A stretch of 64,000 nucleotides of DNA from Pardosa pseudoannulata (GCA_032207245.1 CM063510.1:157302758-157366757), one strand, 5' to 3'; positions 1 to 20,296 are shown, counted from the first letter of the stretch. Notes: generated by a model from the letters alone, not told the origin. Made by a program: numbers and translations.

Positions 1-273
1 CAAAAACATTTTTTAAAAATATATCTTGCCACACTTTTAGCTTTTTATAGCCCAAGTATTCAAAATATTTTTAATTAAGTGCATATATTTTGTTAATATG
101 TTATAAATTAAATATCTTGTTATAATTTTTGAATTCCGTTACTTTGTTACACTTTATTAAAGAAATTTTAAACCTTATTTTAGTCCTCATCAATCTGAGA
201 AAATATTTTAATAAATAATAATTTTACTGAAAATATCATTTACATTGTGATGTATTATTTCTCTGCCTTTTAG

Positions 274-7881
<7,608 letters not shown>

Positions 7882-7931
7882 TTAATTTTGTCAATTTGTA
7901 GGTAAAATATGAAATCAGAATGTCTAATTGG

Positions 7932-8111
7932 GTTTGGTTTGGTTTGGAGCACTACGGTCTACTGTTTTGTACACAAGGGCTAATGAGACCGGGACCGACT
8001 GCTTAAAGCCGATTCCGAACGGCTACAAACATCCATGCCATAGTGGGATTTGAACCCACAAACTCTGATACCGTTGATCAGTGCCCTAACCAATCGGCCA
8101 GCATTCGGCAA
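7932..8111 (-). repeat. SINE-A copy with target-site duplication
   Basis: Near full-length tRNA-derived SINE in reverse: GGTTTGGTTTGGAGCACTAC (tail), GAGACCGGGACC, AAAGCCGATTCCGAACGG, GATTTGAACCCA (B box) and ACCAATCGGCC (tRNA 5' end). Flanked by TCTAATTGG at 7923-7931 and 8112-8120. Confidence 0.85.
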
Positions 8112-8207
8112 TCTAATTGGAAAATGTATGTAGTGATAAAAAAACATTACAATAGCTCTGGTGAATTTTTTTTCTTAGAACTGCCGAGTACTCAAGAGAA
8201 AATATAA

Positions 8208-8213
8208 AATAAA
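8208..8213 (+). promoter_or_regulatory. Candidate poly(A) signal of the acetyltransferase-like gene
   Basis: AATAAA lies about 330 bases after the putative TAA, just beyond a SINE that would sit in the 3' UTR. In AT-rich DNA this hexamer is common, so the assignment is weak. Confidence 0.25.
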
Positions 8214-8959
8214 TCAACAAATGATTTGTATTCCAACTTATGGAAATTTTATTTTCATTTTAATTTAGCAAATGCATTTTTTCTCATTGTTTTAAGTCAT
8301 TGGCTTCTATAGATCCCACTCATCTATGTTACCGCTGAGAGTGTTTTTTAATGTGGTAAATAAAAATTAATTTTGGGTGCATAGGTAACATTTTGGGTGT
8401 TTACAAAAGATTTAATATAAAAATAATTTTGGCCTATTTTCATTTTTACAAAAGTGCAAATAAATAGCAATAGATAAATCGATAACTGTTTTGTGGGAGG
8501 GAGGGAGCTGTTCATTTAAGGTATCTGTCTACGTTTGGAGATTTTTTTTCTTTAAACGTAGAAACTAGTTCATATTTTTAAATTTTTAGATTTATATTTT
8601 ATAGTATCATAGAGAACTGCACTTAAAAACTTTATTCCTGGAGAAATTTTTATAAAATTTCTAATTTAAGAAAATTTAGTAAAAAAGAAATCGGGTTTTT
8701 TTCAAAAGGTCTGATTTTTTAATAAATTAAATTATTTCAATATTTTTTGATGCAACACATTTCTTATATACTGGACTAGGGAATCACCAAAAAGTTTTGC
8801 TTAATTTACATTTGGTAAAAAATTTTGGCCCTTCAAAATCACACACATTGAATTTTTAACGAATTTTCATTACCTTTATATCTAACTATGAGTGTATCAT
8901 TAAAAATTATCCAAATTTAAAGCTTTTGGGTCATTTACTAGTAAATACTATCAAAAGCA

Positions 8960-9660
8960 TCCCCTATATAATAATAGCCTAAGGTGTCTGTCGGCAAATT
9001 TTTGAAGCGGTTGTACCTGGAACGGATACAGGCATCAATATTGAATTTTTTATGAGTTAGGGTTAGCAAAATTCAAAGCGAGTTCAAAATCTAAGCCCCC
9101 TCCCCTTTTTTAGCATTTAATGCTATTATTTCAAGTCTTATTCTCCCCCCGTTAAAAGCAGGCGATTAAATTTATCATTTTCGATACCATTCATATATAC
9201 CACCAAATAATCACTGTCAATATTAAAACCTCTGCTCTCCATCCTATCATGTAATATGACAAGATAAACTAAAGCTGGCAACTAACATACGGTCGGTAAA
9301 TAGAAAGAGTTCTCAATAGTTCATGTTTAAAGTAAAAGCAAATGAATTTCTGTACTAAAATCATTCTTAATAGGATGACAAGGGCGGAGCATAATATTTA
9401 AGTTTATATACTCTTTTAGTTTAATTATGATATGCTTTAATTGTAATCAACTTTACGAGAAGCCGTAGCATGATGGTTAGAGTGCCTGCCCGTTTTATTT
9501 TCGTAACAGCCGACTTGAAGGTTCTGTCCCCGGCGCAACCAAGTTTTTCTGTATGTCTAATTCATTTTATATTTTTTGCTTTTTTCTTTTAAATTCTTTT
9601 TCCTAAAACTGTTTTATTAAGTTCTTTTATTATTTTTAACAATATTTTAATTTAATTTTC
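8960..9660 (+). mobile_element. Non-autonomous Helitron, 5' portion (copy 1)
   Basis: Starts TCCCCTATATAATAATAGCC at an A|T target as Helitrons do, and matches copy 2 (10668) block by block through the GAGTTAGGGTTAG, GCATTTAATGCTATTA and tRNA-like segments. The homology fades in AT-rich sequence near 9660, and no hairpin plus CTAG end was found for this copy. Confidence 0.6.
9462..9540 (+). other. tRNA-like module inside Helitron copy 1
   Basis: GCCGTAGCATGATGGTTAGAG resembles a tRNA D-arm with A box, split here as GCCGTAGCATG and ATGGTTAGAG; GAAGGTTCTGTCCCCGGCG resembles a T-arm with B box at tRNA-like distance. The equivalent block recurs in copies 2 and 3. Not a functional tRNA gene: stems do not pair cleanly. 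Confidence 0.4.
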
Positions 9661-10667
9661 TATTTTCTCCTTTTTTTATTTATTTTTTTTTTGCTTGAAT
9701 TTTAAATTGTTAAATTTCATTTTAGTTACTTTTTGTCGTTTTAAGTTTATAAAATTAATTTTTGATAAGAAATTAGCTTTAGAATGTTTGCTTCATTTCT
9801 AATATTTTATTTACATTTTTGACAATTTTTAAAATTAATTTTTATTTATACTTAATTTTTTTTTATTTTCATCTTTTTAAGTTTTTAAAATTAATGTTTT
9901 CTAATATAAACTTTATATCTCAAGCTCTCTATAATGGGAAGTAAACAGACTGGTTTTTAAAAATAAAACATTGTTTAAAAAAATGTTATTCAATATAATA
10001 ATGTAGAAACTTACATTTTTCTATCAAAGAATATTCAAAAGTTTAAATTTTACTATTTCTCTCAAAAGTATACAGCAATATTTAATAATTATTTCACTTA
10101 GTAAAGAGTAAAAAAGAATTGCTGAATATTCCTTGAATTACTCAAATTTTTAAAATCATCACAAAAGGATGGTGGAATGAAAGGGAAATATTTTTATTAT
10201 AAATATGACCTTTTTTTAGTTAATATATTAGTGAATAGATGGCGCCAATGAACCAAGTAATTTTTTCCTGATACTGTGGCGCCGAAATTTGAATGTAAAG
10301 AGACTGTGGTAGCACAGACTCAATGATTTATTTTTAGTTTAAAAATCGTTTGCAGTTTGTTACAAGTTTATCGTTTGCATATTTTGGTTTTTGATATAAA
10401 GTTTTGATAAAAATTAGTATGGAATAAAAAGTTGTTGTTCTAATAAGACTGGAAAATGTTTCATTTAATTGGATTATTATGCCTGATTAGGGGATAAGAA
10501 TATAATATAGCTCAAACTAAGCGTATAATTAATTTAATATCGTAGTAATACGCGATAAGACATTCATTTTGAACTCTTGATCAATCAGGGTTAGGAAATT
10601 TCAAAGTGAGTAAAGTTTTATGGGAATAATTTTTAGTCAGCCTGATTGTAAAATGGAACAACATTTA

Positions 10668-11527
10668 TCCCCTATATAATAATAGCCTAAGTTGTCTGTC
10701 TGCGAATTTATGAAGCAATTGTACCTGGAATACATACAGGCATCCATATTGGATTTTTTATGAATTAGGGTTAGTGAAATTTAAAGCAAGTTCGAAATCC
10801 ACCTCATCCCCTACTTTTCAAGCATTTAATGCTATTATTTCAAGCCTTATTCTATACTAAATTCATTATTATAGGATGGCGAGGGCAGAGTGCAATATTT
10901 AAATTTCTGGACTGTTTTTACTTGACCTTTATATATTCTAACCATTTCCTTCACCACGTGTAAGCTGGCACATGGGGTAGAGTGTCTGCCCATTTGATCG
11001 TCGTACTTCTCAGATTAATGGTCCTGCCCCCGACGTAACCGAATTTTTCTAAATGTCTAATTAATTTAATAATTTCTGCTTTTTCTTTTGAATTCTTATT
11101 CCTAAAGTTGTTTTATTATTTTTAATTTTTTACAATTTTTCAAATTTTTATGATTTTTTTTTATTAAATTCACATATTACCATTATTATATCAAGCTCCA
11201 TTTTAAGAGCAGGTGATTAAATGTATCGATTTATCACATAATAAATAGGTAAAAATAAAAAAAGTTTCTAGCATTATGACGTCATTCCTTTAATCATCTC
11301 ATTTAATCATTTATTTTAGATTATTTAAATATCTTCTGCATTATTTCCATACGTTTAATCACTAAACTTAGATATTACGTAAATAATTTAATTAAGGTAA
11401 TATTTTGTTGTAAAATTATTCTCAGCCAAACAACAAACCATTTTTTTTACCTACCTTAAAGGGTACTTTACAATTCTGGAATATTGAAAATTTTATTGAT
11501 CCCGTCATATGACGGGCTATATGCTAG
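10668..11527 (+). mobile_element. Non-autonomous Helitron, complete (copy 2)
   Basis: Begins TCCCCTATATAATAATAGCC and ends with the palindrome CCCGTCATATGACGGG, then CTATATG and CTAG, inserted between A and T. A 5' TC, a hairpin about 10 bases from the end and a 3' CTAG are the Helitron hallmarks. About 860 bp with no Rep/helicase frame, so it would depend on an autonomous partner. Confidence 0.8.
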
Positions 11528-12477
11528 TTCATAATAATTTTCAACAAAATATTTTAAAAACTTTTTGAGAAATCACATTTCAAGTTTCAATATTTTATTA
11601 AAAATACTGTTCTGAGAAAAACACACATTTGAAGTTTATAAAAGCAACTTTAAGTGTTAAAAAATTAAAATACATGTTTAAAATTCCCCACACTTTCTTG
11701 ATTCAAAAATTCTAATTCCCAAGTTGCTAATTATTAAAAATAGTAGAAAAATGTTTAAACTAATCTTCATGAAAATTTAAAAAGATTTGTCCAAAAAATG
11801 CTCTTTAAAATTATTTAAATCCACAACTTCCGGTTCCTAAGTCGCTACTTTCGTCGCTACTGATGTTTAAACAGCTGTAACTTTTCTTTAAAATTTCGTA
11901 GATACAAAACAAAAACAGATTTAGAAGCCTAAAATTTAAAATTTAACAATAGAAAAAATTTAAAAAAAATTATGATTTTTGTCAAAAAATTACCTTTTCA
12001 ACACAGACCTTAAAATGAGATGAAGAAGTGTTGACAGAAAACAAGTAAATTTTCATTTTAATTTGAGTGAACAGTAAAAAAAAGGTTTTGCATCAATTTA
12101 TTTTAATTTCCATAAAAATGAAAGTAGGTTACAATTTTTATCAAGATTAAAATATTTGTGAACCCCAAAATGTTCACATACCTCTAAATTATATTTTATG
12201 TACCACATACCTTTCCAGTGGGAGTACAGATTCTTGGAGAGCCATAGGAATCATTTTGAGGATAGAGAAAAGGTGCTATCTAATTTTATATGTGTGTGTA
12301 TCAACACAACTGATTTTTATGTCCAGCAATGAAATAGAGTATTGTCTGCCCATGTGTGGAAAGTAAGCTTAGAAGTGGTACCAGATAGAAACCAGCCTGA
12401 CTTTTGAAACTTGGCTTTTTCTACGAAATGTATTTCATTTTGTATCCAGTCATTCACTTAAAAGAATTACTCTAGTT
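11528..12477. other. Unassigned AT-rich stretch
   Basis: No open frame of note and no terminal repeats recognised. Short blocks such as AAAAATTTAAA recur, but only as base composition. Confidence 0.4.
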
Positions 12478-13331
12478 CAGTGGTCAGCAAAGTGCGGCTC
12501 CAGAGCTGCATGTGGCTGTTTGGCTCATTAAGTGTGGCTCTGACACAAATATCCACGGAAAGTGCAATAATATTTTCATTTAAAAGAAAACTTGGTAAGA
12601 AAAAAAATTACATCTTATTTTGATAAATTAAAATTCTTCTATAAATCAAGAACATGTATAGTTTTTTGTTTAAGTTAAAAGATAGATAGGTAATTAAATT
12701 TTTATATTGTTGTAACAATATGTAACGAACACCGAGTTTAATTTTATTAGTTTTCATAAATGTAAACACAAACATATACAAGCTACCTGCTGAAATTGTT
12801 TGTATGTTTTCGCTTACTCCGGCATGATACAAAGGTACAAGCAGATACGCACATACTCTTTCTTAAGCACAATCCAGCATCACAGACCAGCAGTTGCAGT
12901 GTGAACAGTTTTGTCTTATCTACCGTATCTTCCATTGTCCAATCTTATTAAAAAGTTGTTGTATTTTTCAATCTAGCTGCACATCTTACAGGTATTTTTA
13001 TACGATTTATTACACCTGATATATATGTTTGTGGTTCCGGTACACAATATGTAATTGATTTTTCGATGATTTTATTGATGAGAACTTGGAATCATGCCTA
13101 AAATTAAAAACATCAACATACAAACCTGACTTACTCAAACTTTCCAAGGAGATGCAAGCAGATTGTTTGCATTAATAAATATTTATTAACTATGAAATTC
13201 AGTTTTATTTAGTGTACTACTTATTTAGTTTAATGAAAGTTCACTAAACAAGCAGATTTGGCTCCCAATTTTTTTAAAATTGTTGTAATGTTCATATTTG
13301 GCTCTTTGGCTAATAAGTTTGTTGACTACTG
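12478..13331 (+). mobile_element. hAT DNA transposon, non-autonomous
   Basis: Terminal inverted repeats CAGTGGTCAGCAAAG and, inverted, CAGTAGTCAACAAAC; just inside are paired TGGCTC-rich blocks (GCTGTTTGGCTC and TTTGGCTCTTTGGC). Flanked by an 8 bp duplication with one mismatch, CTCTAGTT at 12470-12477 and CTTTAGTT at 13332-13339. About 850 bp, no transposase frame. Confidence 0.8.
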
Positions 13332-13408
13332 CTTTAGTTCATTTTGAGGTGTAACATGTAGATATCTCAATCAAATATTAGGCAGGTTCTAGTGTTGGGT
13401 TACCCTAT

Positions 13409-13700
13409 AACAGTGTTTGTCAATCCTTTTTTGGTTGACAACACTCAAAAAATATCTGAAATTATTTGTAACACACCTTAAAAAATATCAAATAAAAATA
13501 TAGTAAATTTGAAAAGATTTAAGAAACTATTCAAATAGTTATAAACATCAAAGTAACAAAACCTATGTTTAATACAGTTACCATGCTGATAATATTTATG
13601 CTTAACTTATTTACTTTTGTTTAGCAATCCACTTTACTGAAATAGAGAAATGAACCTTGTTATATATTATTAGCTCAGGAATGCTCAAAGGTGAATTTTT
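13409..13700 (+). mobile_element. hAT-like remnant
   Basis: CAGTGTTTGTCAATCCTTTT followed by GACAACACTCAAAAA resembles the start of hAT elements of the CAGTGTTTCTCAACC type. The right end is not identifiable. Confidence 0.4.
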
Positions 13701-13884
13701 TTAAAATTATTATTCAAAATATTGCAACTTTTATTGTAGAGGATTTTTTGTTTTCCATTTCAGCTATTTTCTGAATTTTTACTTACCACAAAATAAAATT
13801 TGATAGTTTATTTTGACACTTCTTTATACGAACAATATGCAACCCCTTCTCGAACTAAAGCATTAAGTAGAGAAAATGCATGGC

Positions 13885-14005
13885 CAGGTTTCTTATAAGT
13901 CCTTAAAAGTACTTATTTTTTCATACTCAAAAATAAGGGCCTTAAAATTTTATTTTTTATGAGTCCTTAGAAACTACAGTAAACCCTTATTTTTTTACAA
14001 GCAAG
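13885..14005 (+). mobile_element. Fragment related to the element at 20762-23094
   Basis: Shares the unusual block series AGTCCTTAAAAGTACTTA, AATAAGGGCCTTAAAA and GTCCTTAGAAA with the termini of the 20762-23094 transposon. No terminus remains. Confidence 0.45.
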
Positions 14006-14078
14006 AGGAACATGCTTGTTTCCAATAATGCCAATTTTTGCCCAATGTAAAATGATAGTAGAACTACTGATCTATTGA

Positions 14079-14370
14079 TTGAATATATTGCCAGAATATG
14101 GCAATACTTAAATGTAGAAGCAATTTGGTGAGGAATCAATATACATATGGATTTAAAAATATATATAATATATATTTATTTATATGCATGTATATAGATA
14201 AATGTATATTCATGTCCTAAAACCAAGTGAATATATTGCCAGAATATGACAAAACTTAAATACAGAAGCAAATTGATAAGAGGTCATTATGCATACAAAA
14301 AATATATAGTGTGTATATATATATATATATATATACATATATACACATCAATATGGATATGTGTGTACGT
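14079..14370 (+). repeat. Tandem duplication, unit about 147 bp, with (TA)n
   Basis: GAATATATTGCCAGAATATG occurs at about 14080 and 14227, each followed by an AGAAGCAA block, a TA-rich run and a CCAAGTG block. A pure (TA)n run lies at about 14314-14336. Confidence 0.6.
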
Positions 14371-14399
14371 GTCATGAAACCAAGTGTATGATGATGGAG

Positions 14400-16700
14400 G
14401 GGGGTGCAATTATGACTAGGTTCTGTGGTGTGAAAAAGGAACTAGAGACTGTTTCACAGATGAAGATATGTTTTTCTGTAATATCAGTTGGGTAAATTCT
14501 AATTTCATTCTAGGAATGGGGCAAATTCTGAGATCTTCCTATCAGTTAAAGAATATGAAAATCTGGAAATATCTGAAAAATCTTCCAAAAACCCTTGAAA
14601 ATTCTGTCTGTGACAGCATGCATACACATATTGTTCAGATTTTCCTAAATTGGCCGTGAGGATAATATAATTGGGTAGACTTCTTGCCTAATGGCACGAA
14701 CTATATTTTGCACCAGTGGTCAGTTAAGAGTAGATGTTAATGTGGAGAAAAGCAGAGACTTACGGGGTTTTTGTCCTTGATCATATATTTTTAAAAACCC
14801 TGAGGATTTCTGGGGTCATGATGAGGGCTTTGGGCTATAAATTTACTTCATTTTATGTCAGAAACGGATATGCATTTCGACAATATATTTTTTTAGTGGC
14901 TGTCTTCTGGGTTTTAAAAAATATCTGTATTTGTTGGCAAATTTAGTTATCAACTTAATGATCAGCTAACATGGTAGTGCATTTGATGGGCCAACCTCTA
15001 TATGATACATTGGTCAACTATTGGCTATTGTTTGTTTCTAACTGAATACCAATACACTGTTTGGATAAGCCATCTTAATGACAATAATTATAAATTCTTG
15101 TTCACAGTAAATTGTACAACTGCATCACACTTTAGTTAGAATTTGGTGACAAAATATACAGTTTTTTAATAAAATAACACTGAAAGATGTGATGTGGTTC
15201 TACAGTCAGCTTGAAGCATACATAATAACTATAATTGTAGTTACTTCAGATAGAAACTGCACCTTTTTTTTATCCAAAATCAGAAAAACGTGTTAGTATT
15301 ACAGTTTACTGTGAACAAAAGAATTTACTCCATTGTGTATACATTCAAACATTAATCTTAAAATAATGCAGCTATCTCATGGTAAACAACAATAGAACTA
15401 AAGATGGCAGTGGACACACAACTTCCGCATTTGCTGCTGGCTCTGTTATAGTTATGGGCTGCCATATAGTTATGGGAAAGGATTACTTTTATGTTTTTTA
15501 GGTAATAGTGTACTGATATTTGTTTTTGGTACACTGCAAGAGGTATAAACTGGATTATTTCTGTGTTAGGCCCAATGAAGGCCAAGATTTGAATATTTCA
15601 GCCAATAAGATATTTTCGTTAACCAAATACTACCATTTCATTTTAAATGTTTCAACATACACCCTGCGAAATGCTAACTACCAACTTATGGTCAACAGAT
15701 ATCTAATGTTCCTGTGCTAACAGGAATGTTGAGAATCACTGGACAGTCTTTATATTTGATTCCTCTCCATTGATTTTATTCCCTGAGAAAAATAAAATTC
15801 ACTCTGACTGGATTAAAAATTTGTAACACGTGATAAATAAGCAAATTCCTTATGATACATATTTCCTCTTTTTAAAAACTATTGATAAAATTATTTATGA
15901 TAAATTTTGGCATATTCTTTTTCAAACTCAGATAAGAAATTTTAACGGGACATAATTTTTTTAAAAAAGAGAAAAGATAACACTCTAGGGTATTTGCTGT
16001 TCTTTCATGTAGATAATTAAAAAAAAAAATCTTAAACTATGAGCAGCCCATAAAGACTTTTATTTTTCCTGCAGGTTACCATTCAACAAGAATCAAATGT
16101 GGTAGGGGCAGACCACCTTAAGTCTAGAATTCCAAAGTCTGTAGATGTCTGTAGATCTATTTTGTTAATTCTAAAAATGTTCTTAGTATATTAATTTTTA
16201 ATTTTTTTCTTCTATTTTTACCTTATTAATACTTAAAAATATTTTTGGAAATTTTGGGATATTATTTTGCACATAAACTGAATAGTTTATTTGAGGAGAA
16301 CAATTTTTATTTGGACGTTAAATTTTAATAAAAAATTTTCGAATTTCTAATTTTAAATTTAGTTTAATAACTTCAATAAATTCAAAATTTAAAACAACTA
16401 CCCAGATTTATATTAAAGAATATTAGTGGTGTTTGGTAAACATTTTGTAAGAATCTATAATAAGTTTGGTCTTTAGAAACATTTTAAAAAATAAGAAAAT
16501 TCATAAAAAAGTAATTTTTAAACACATAACAGAACATTGGATTTTAAAATTAAAAAATTAATTTTCAAATTGTCCTTATTTCTGCTCTGGGCGAATCGTC
16601 CTCTTTCAGATTCCATTTTCCTTACGGTGAGGTGCCCCTAAGACTGATGGCAAATAGCAACTTTGCCCCACACTGGCCATGCTGCGCACAAACTCACACA
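14400..16700. other. Unassigned stretch
   Basis: Contains short open frames (for example 14734-14946 and 15520-15720) without recognisable motifs, splice context or codon bias. I see no gene, RNA or bounded repeat in it. Confidence 0.4.
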
Positions 16701-16990
16701 CACACATATATGTATGTAATGATATTTTAACCAAACTAACCAACTTAATTATAAATATATTATAAAATAAATTTCTGTCCCTAAAATTAGATTCTTTGGC
16801 GAAATGTCTTTATTTTTCTTTAAGTTGGGGTAAGTTTTGTAAAGTTCTAGAATACCAAATTCATTTCTGCTTAGCTTAACTATTCTGATGTAACACTTTT
16901 ACGTAACTTAGTTTCACATCCAGTGACCCTGTGTGATAAACTCTTAAAACTCTGATTGGCTGGCTGCCTTTTATTGCTTAGTCCTTTCAA
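16700..16990 (+). repeat. Dispersed repeat, copy 1
   Basis: Shares TAATGATATTTTAACCAAAC, then GCTTAACTATTCTGAT, GTTTCACATCCAGTGACCC and GTGATAAACTCTT with 37755-37950 in the same order and strand. No termini recognised. Confidence 0.6.
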
Positions 16991-17881
16991 TAGATGGCAC
17001 CACTAAACATGTTCTTCTACCGAAGAGTTCTAATAATAATCCGTTTGGTAAATCGCATTCAAGATTTGAATCATAGACTATGATTTGAATGTTTCTTGAC
17101 ACGGAGCTGAATGTGTATAGCGGTTTTCAAGCCGGACAGAAAAACAAAATTCCTCTACTTATATACTTTTTAAAAATATGTTAAATATTTTTACTTTAAG
17201 AACCAAAATCTTTTTAAATTATAATGAGACGTTTAGAAATAAATATATAATATTGTATGAAATTGGTCATTAAGTAGTGCAGAATAGTATAAACTAATTA
17301 AAAGACTCTGCCCCTAGAAACATTTTTAATGCTATGAAAAAAGGAATATATTATTACAGAATTAAAGAAAAGTAACTTACAATCACCCCACCAGCCTAAT
17401 AGTTATAATAGTGAATGTTATTTATTCTGTAACGAAACCGCCTTTTTTATGAATGCAAGTTATTCTTTCCTATCCTCATGTACAAGTTTAAGTGTGTTTT
17501 TTGAAAATTATCCCTCTATATACTTAGAATATTTTAATATTGTGATTTCATAAACTGCAAAGTTGATACAGAAATGTTCTGTTCTCCCATGACATTTCCA
17601 CGACTCTTGTATATTCAAAATGTATTTAGTTGATTGTACGTGTTGTATTGTAAATATACAAAGTATTAAGTATGCATTGTAAGTATATGTAATAGGTTGA
17701 TTAGCAACATACTATGTAGGAGATTGCAAAAGGGGGATTGGCAAAGTCTGCATCGACATTCATGATCTGTAACAAGTACGCTGTTTCAAGCTTTATTATA
17801 AAGTTGTCAAAATATAGTTTGTTCTCATAAATTAAAAATGATACAGTGATACCTTTTGAAATGGATGTTTCCGTTATTTTG

Positions 17882-17885
<4 letters not shown>

Positions 17886-17949
<64 letters not shown>
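17886..17949. repeat. (TA)n microsatellite
   Basis: About 32 TA units, directly next to the CCAACC-rich 3' tail of the LINE that follows. Confidence 0.95.
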
Positions 17950-17951
<2 letters not shown>

Positions 17952-18156
17952 ATGGTTGGTTGGTTGGTTGGTTGGTTAGAGCTTAATGGCACTGAATCCT
18001 CCTGGGATATATTGTGCCAAACACAAGTACTTAGTAAAGAAAAATATATTTTAAAAATAATTTCAAAGTTTAAAACTTAAGAACGAAGCGATGTTTCGAC
18101 AAGAAATACGAAAGAAATATATGTAGAATTAAAAAGATGAATAAAGTGAGATAATA

Positions 18157-19431
18157 TCAAATATGAGGATAAAAACCAATGACTCTTGAAAAAAAGGTAA
18201 AAATTTCAGGATGAGGCGACGCATTTAAAAGATATTTGATATCAGGGGTAGCAGAGTTAAAATAATGAAGACGATGTTGATTATAGATGGGACAGTCTAT
18301 CAGGGCGTGTTTAACAGACATGTTGGCGTTACAATTTTTACATGAAGGTGCTTGATCACCGAGTAAGAGATGACGATGGGTGAACCGCGTGTGTCCAATA
18401 CGGAGACGGGTGAGGATGACATCGTGCTTTCTGGATGACAGATGGTTCCACTTTTCAACTATTGGCTTAATATTACGCAGCTTGTTATCAATAGTCAAAT
18501 CCCAAGCGCTCTGCCAGATTTTATAGAAGCAACCTTGTATATATTTTTTTGCATCACTGCACGGAATAGGAACATCAAGGAACTCAGTTGCAGATTTTGC
18601 AGCACTATCAGCCATTTCGTTCCCCTCAATACCCACATGCGACGGAACCCAACAGAAGAGGATCGAGAAACCCACCAGAGTAAGTCTTTCAATGATATGC
18701 AATACTTTAAAAACAAAAGGGTGACCCTTGCTATTCTGGGAACTCAGCGCCTCCAAAACGCTCTTAGAATCAGTATAAAAAATAAATTTACGATTTTTAT
18801 GATGGTACAAATGCTCCAAACCTTTCAAGATAGCTACAATTTCCGCCGAAAAGACAGAAAATGCAGGATGCAACTGGTAGGAGTAGGTATTGTTCTCAAT
18901 CACATACGCACTGCCCACAAAATTACCACTTTTTGAACCATCAGTAAATACTGGAGAAAACCTGGCATACCTTTGTCTGTGATCATAAAATATTTGTTGA
19001 TAAATCAAAGCAGCAGTCGTGTCTTTGTTAAAATTATTAAAAGGGTTTAAAAAGGTAAAATTGGGTTTTTCCCAAGGTGGCTTAAAAGAATCAGTAGCAA
19101 GAATTTGTGCATTGTCAAAATTAATTTCGTTTAAAATAGTTTTGATTCTGTGAAAAAATGGAGGGATGCAAGATGGTTTCGCATTGTATAGGCGAATAAA
19201 ATACGAGTTAAAATTATGCTCATGTGATGGATGATTAACTTTCGATGATGAAGTGATAAAAATTTTCCTTCTCAGCTCTAGGGGCTCTTCATAGGAGTCG
19301 ACGTATAAGCTTTCGACTGGGGATGTTCTGAAAGCACCGGTGCACAAACGAAGTGACATATGATGAGGAAGATTTAGTTTGGTCAAAACAGATTTACGGG
19401 CAGAACCATATACTACACATCCGTAATCCAA
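18157..19431 (-). pseudogene. LINE ORF2 C-terminal half: end of RT, RNase H, Cys/His motif
   Basis: The 424-residue open frame begins within the RT thumb (DYGCVVYGSA, matching the usual LDYGCxVYGSA). It contains a complete RNase H domain with the acidic residues visible: Asp in FTDGSKSG, Glu in FSAEIVAIL, Asp in YTDSKSVLEAL, and the final WVPSHVGIEGNEMAD block. The C-terminal end has CKNC...KHALIDCPIY, a CCHC-like cluster common after RNase H in this group of LINEs. This half is open, but the RT upstream is frameshifted (about 19478 and 19655) and 5'-truncated, so the copy is dead. Presence of RNase H points to an I/LOA/R1-like or arthropod Jockey-superfamily lineage; I cannot fix the clade. 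Confidence 0.85.
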
Positions 19432-19477
19432 TTTGGAACGAATTAAAGCACGATAGATTTTTAAAAGACATGTTCGA

Positions 19478-19914
19478 TCAGCACCAAGAAGTAGATGAAA
19501 GAACTTTCAGGACATTTATGGATTTTCCACATTTATTTCGGAGATGTTTGATGTGCGGAAGAAAAGTCAGCTTACGATCGAACACAATGCCTAAGAATTT
19601 TGCTTCATCTCTCATGTTAATTTTATCACCTGCAAGATAAATATCAGGATCATGATGCAGTTACGCTTTCGGCAAAAGTGCACACCGTGGGTCTTAGATT
19701 TAGAGATGTTAAAACCATTTTGGTCACACCAACTTACAATTTTGTCAATGGCTGCCTGTAACTGTGTCTCAATAAACCCCATATCAGCACTCTCACAAGA
19801 AATGTGGAGGTCATCAACATGAAGTGCACCCTTGACAGATTGAGGAATTACTTTTAAAATATTATTAATAGCAATTAAAAAAAGTGTTACACTTAAAACA
19901 CTGCCTTGTGGCAC
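19478..19914 (-). pseudogene. LINE reverse transcriptase palm fragment, frameshifted
   Basis: Encodes MPQGSVLSVTLFLIAINNIL (the PQGSVLSP-type block), LHVDDLHISC at the catalytic YADD site, then an ISKSKTHGVHF block. After a shift near 19655 it reads EAKFLGIVFDRKLTFLPHI and, after another near 19478, joins the RNase H frame. The YADD signature is HVDD here; both aspartates remain. It is cut off at the left side of the RT. Confidence 0.8.
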
Positions 19915-19921
19915 GCCTTCT

Positions 19922-20142
19922 TATATATTGAAGCGTCTCAGGCAGAGCATCGAACTAGTAACAACTGAACTGGTTGATACTGGACCGATAACCGGAAAAA
20001 ACCGTTATTTTGGTAGGAACGAAAACCAGAACTGAACCGAAAAAAATATCGATTTGTTTCGGTTTGATATAACTTATTTTGTTACTATAACCAGCTTTTA
20101 CTATTTTAACACCAGACATATAATTATCTTCATATGTAAATT
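19922..20142. other. Unassigned spacer
   Basis: Contains GGACCGATAACCGGAAAAAA-type runs rich in AACCG motifs. No frame or termini identified. Confidence 0.3.
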
Positions 20143-20296
20143 GCGCCGAACGAAAGCCGAATGGTTAGGGCTTTAATCCAGTTGTGACATGGATGTTCGT
20201 AGCCGTTCGGAATTGGCTTTCAGTAGTATTTCCCTGTCTCATTAGCTCTCGTGCTGCAAAAAAGTAGACCGTAGTGCTCCAAACGAAACCAAACTG
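20143..20296 (+). repeat. SINE-A copy with internal deletion
   Basis: GCCGAATGGTTAGG (tRNA 5' part), then directly ACATGGATGTTCGTAGCCG, CGGAATTGGCTTT, GTCTCATTAGC and GTAGACCGTAGTGCTCCAAA. Most of the B-box segment is missing. Confidence 0.75.

Larger units (their letters stand above)
17950..19921 (-). mobile_element. 5'-truncated LINE (RT plus RNase H), minus strand
   Basis: On the minus strand: a reverse transcriptase remnant, a linker, RNase H, a Cys/His cluster and a 3' UTR ending in a (CCAA)n-like tail against a (TA)n run. Sequence homologous to the RT stops abruptly at about 19920 within the palm domain, a normal result of incomplete reverse transcription. Confidence 0.85.

Noticed and set aside
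12608..12832. Minus-strand ORF inside the hAT element
   Set aside because: No transposase motif; AT-rich chance frame.
18442..18936. 164-codon plus-strand ORF
   Set aside because: Antisense shadow of the LINE RNase H region.
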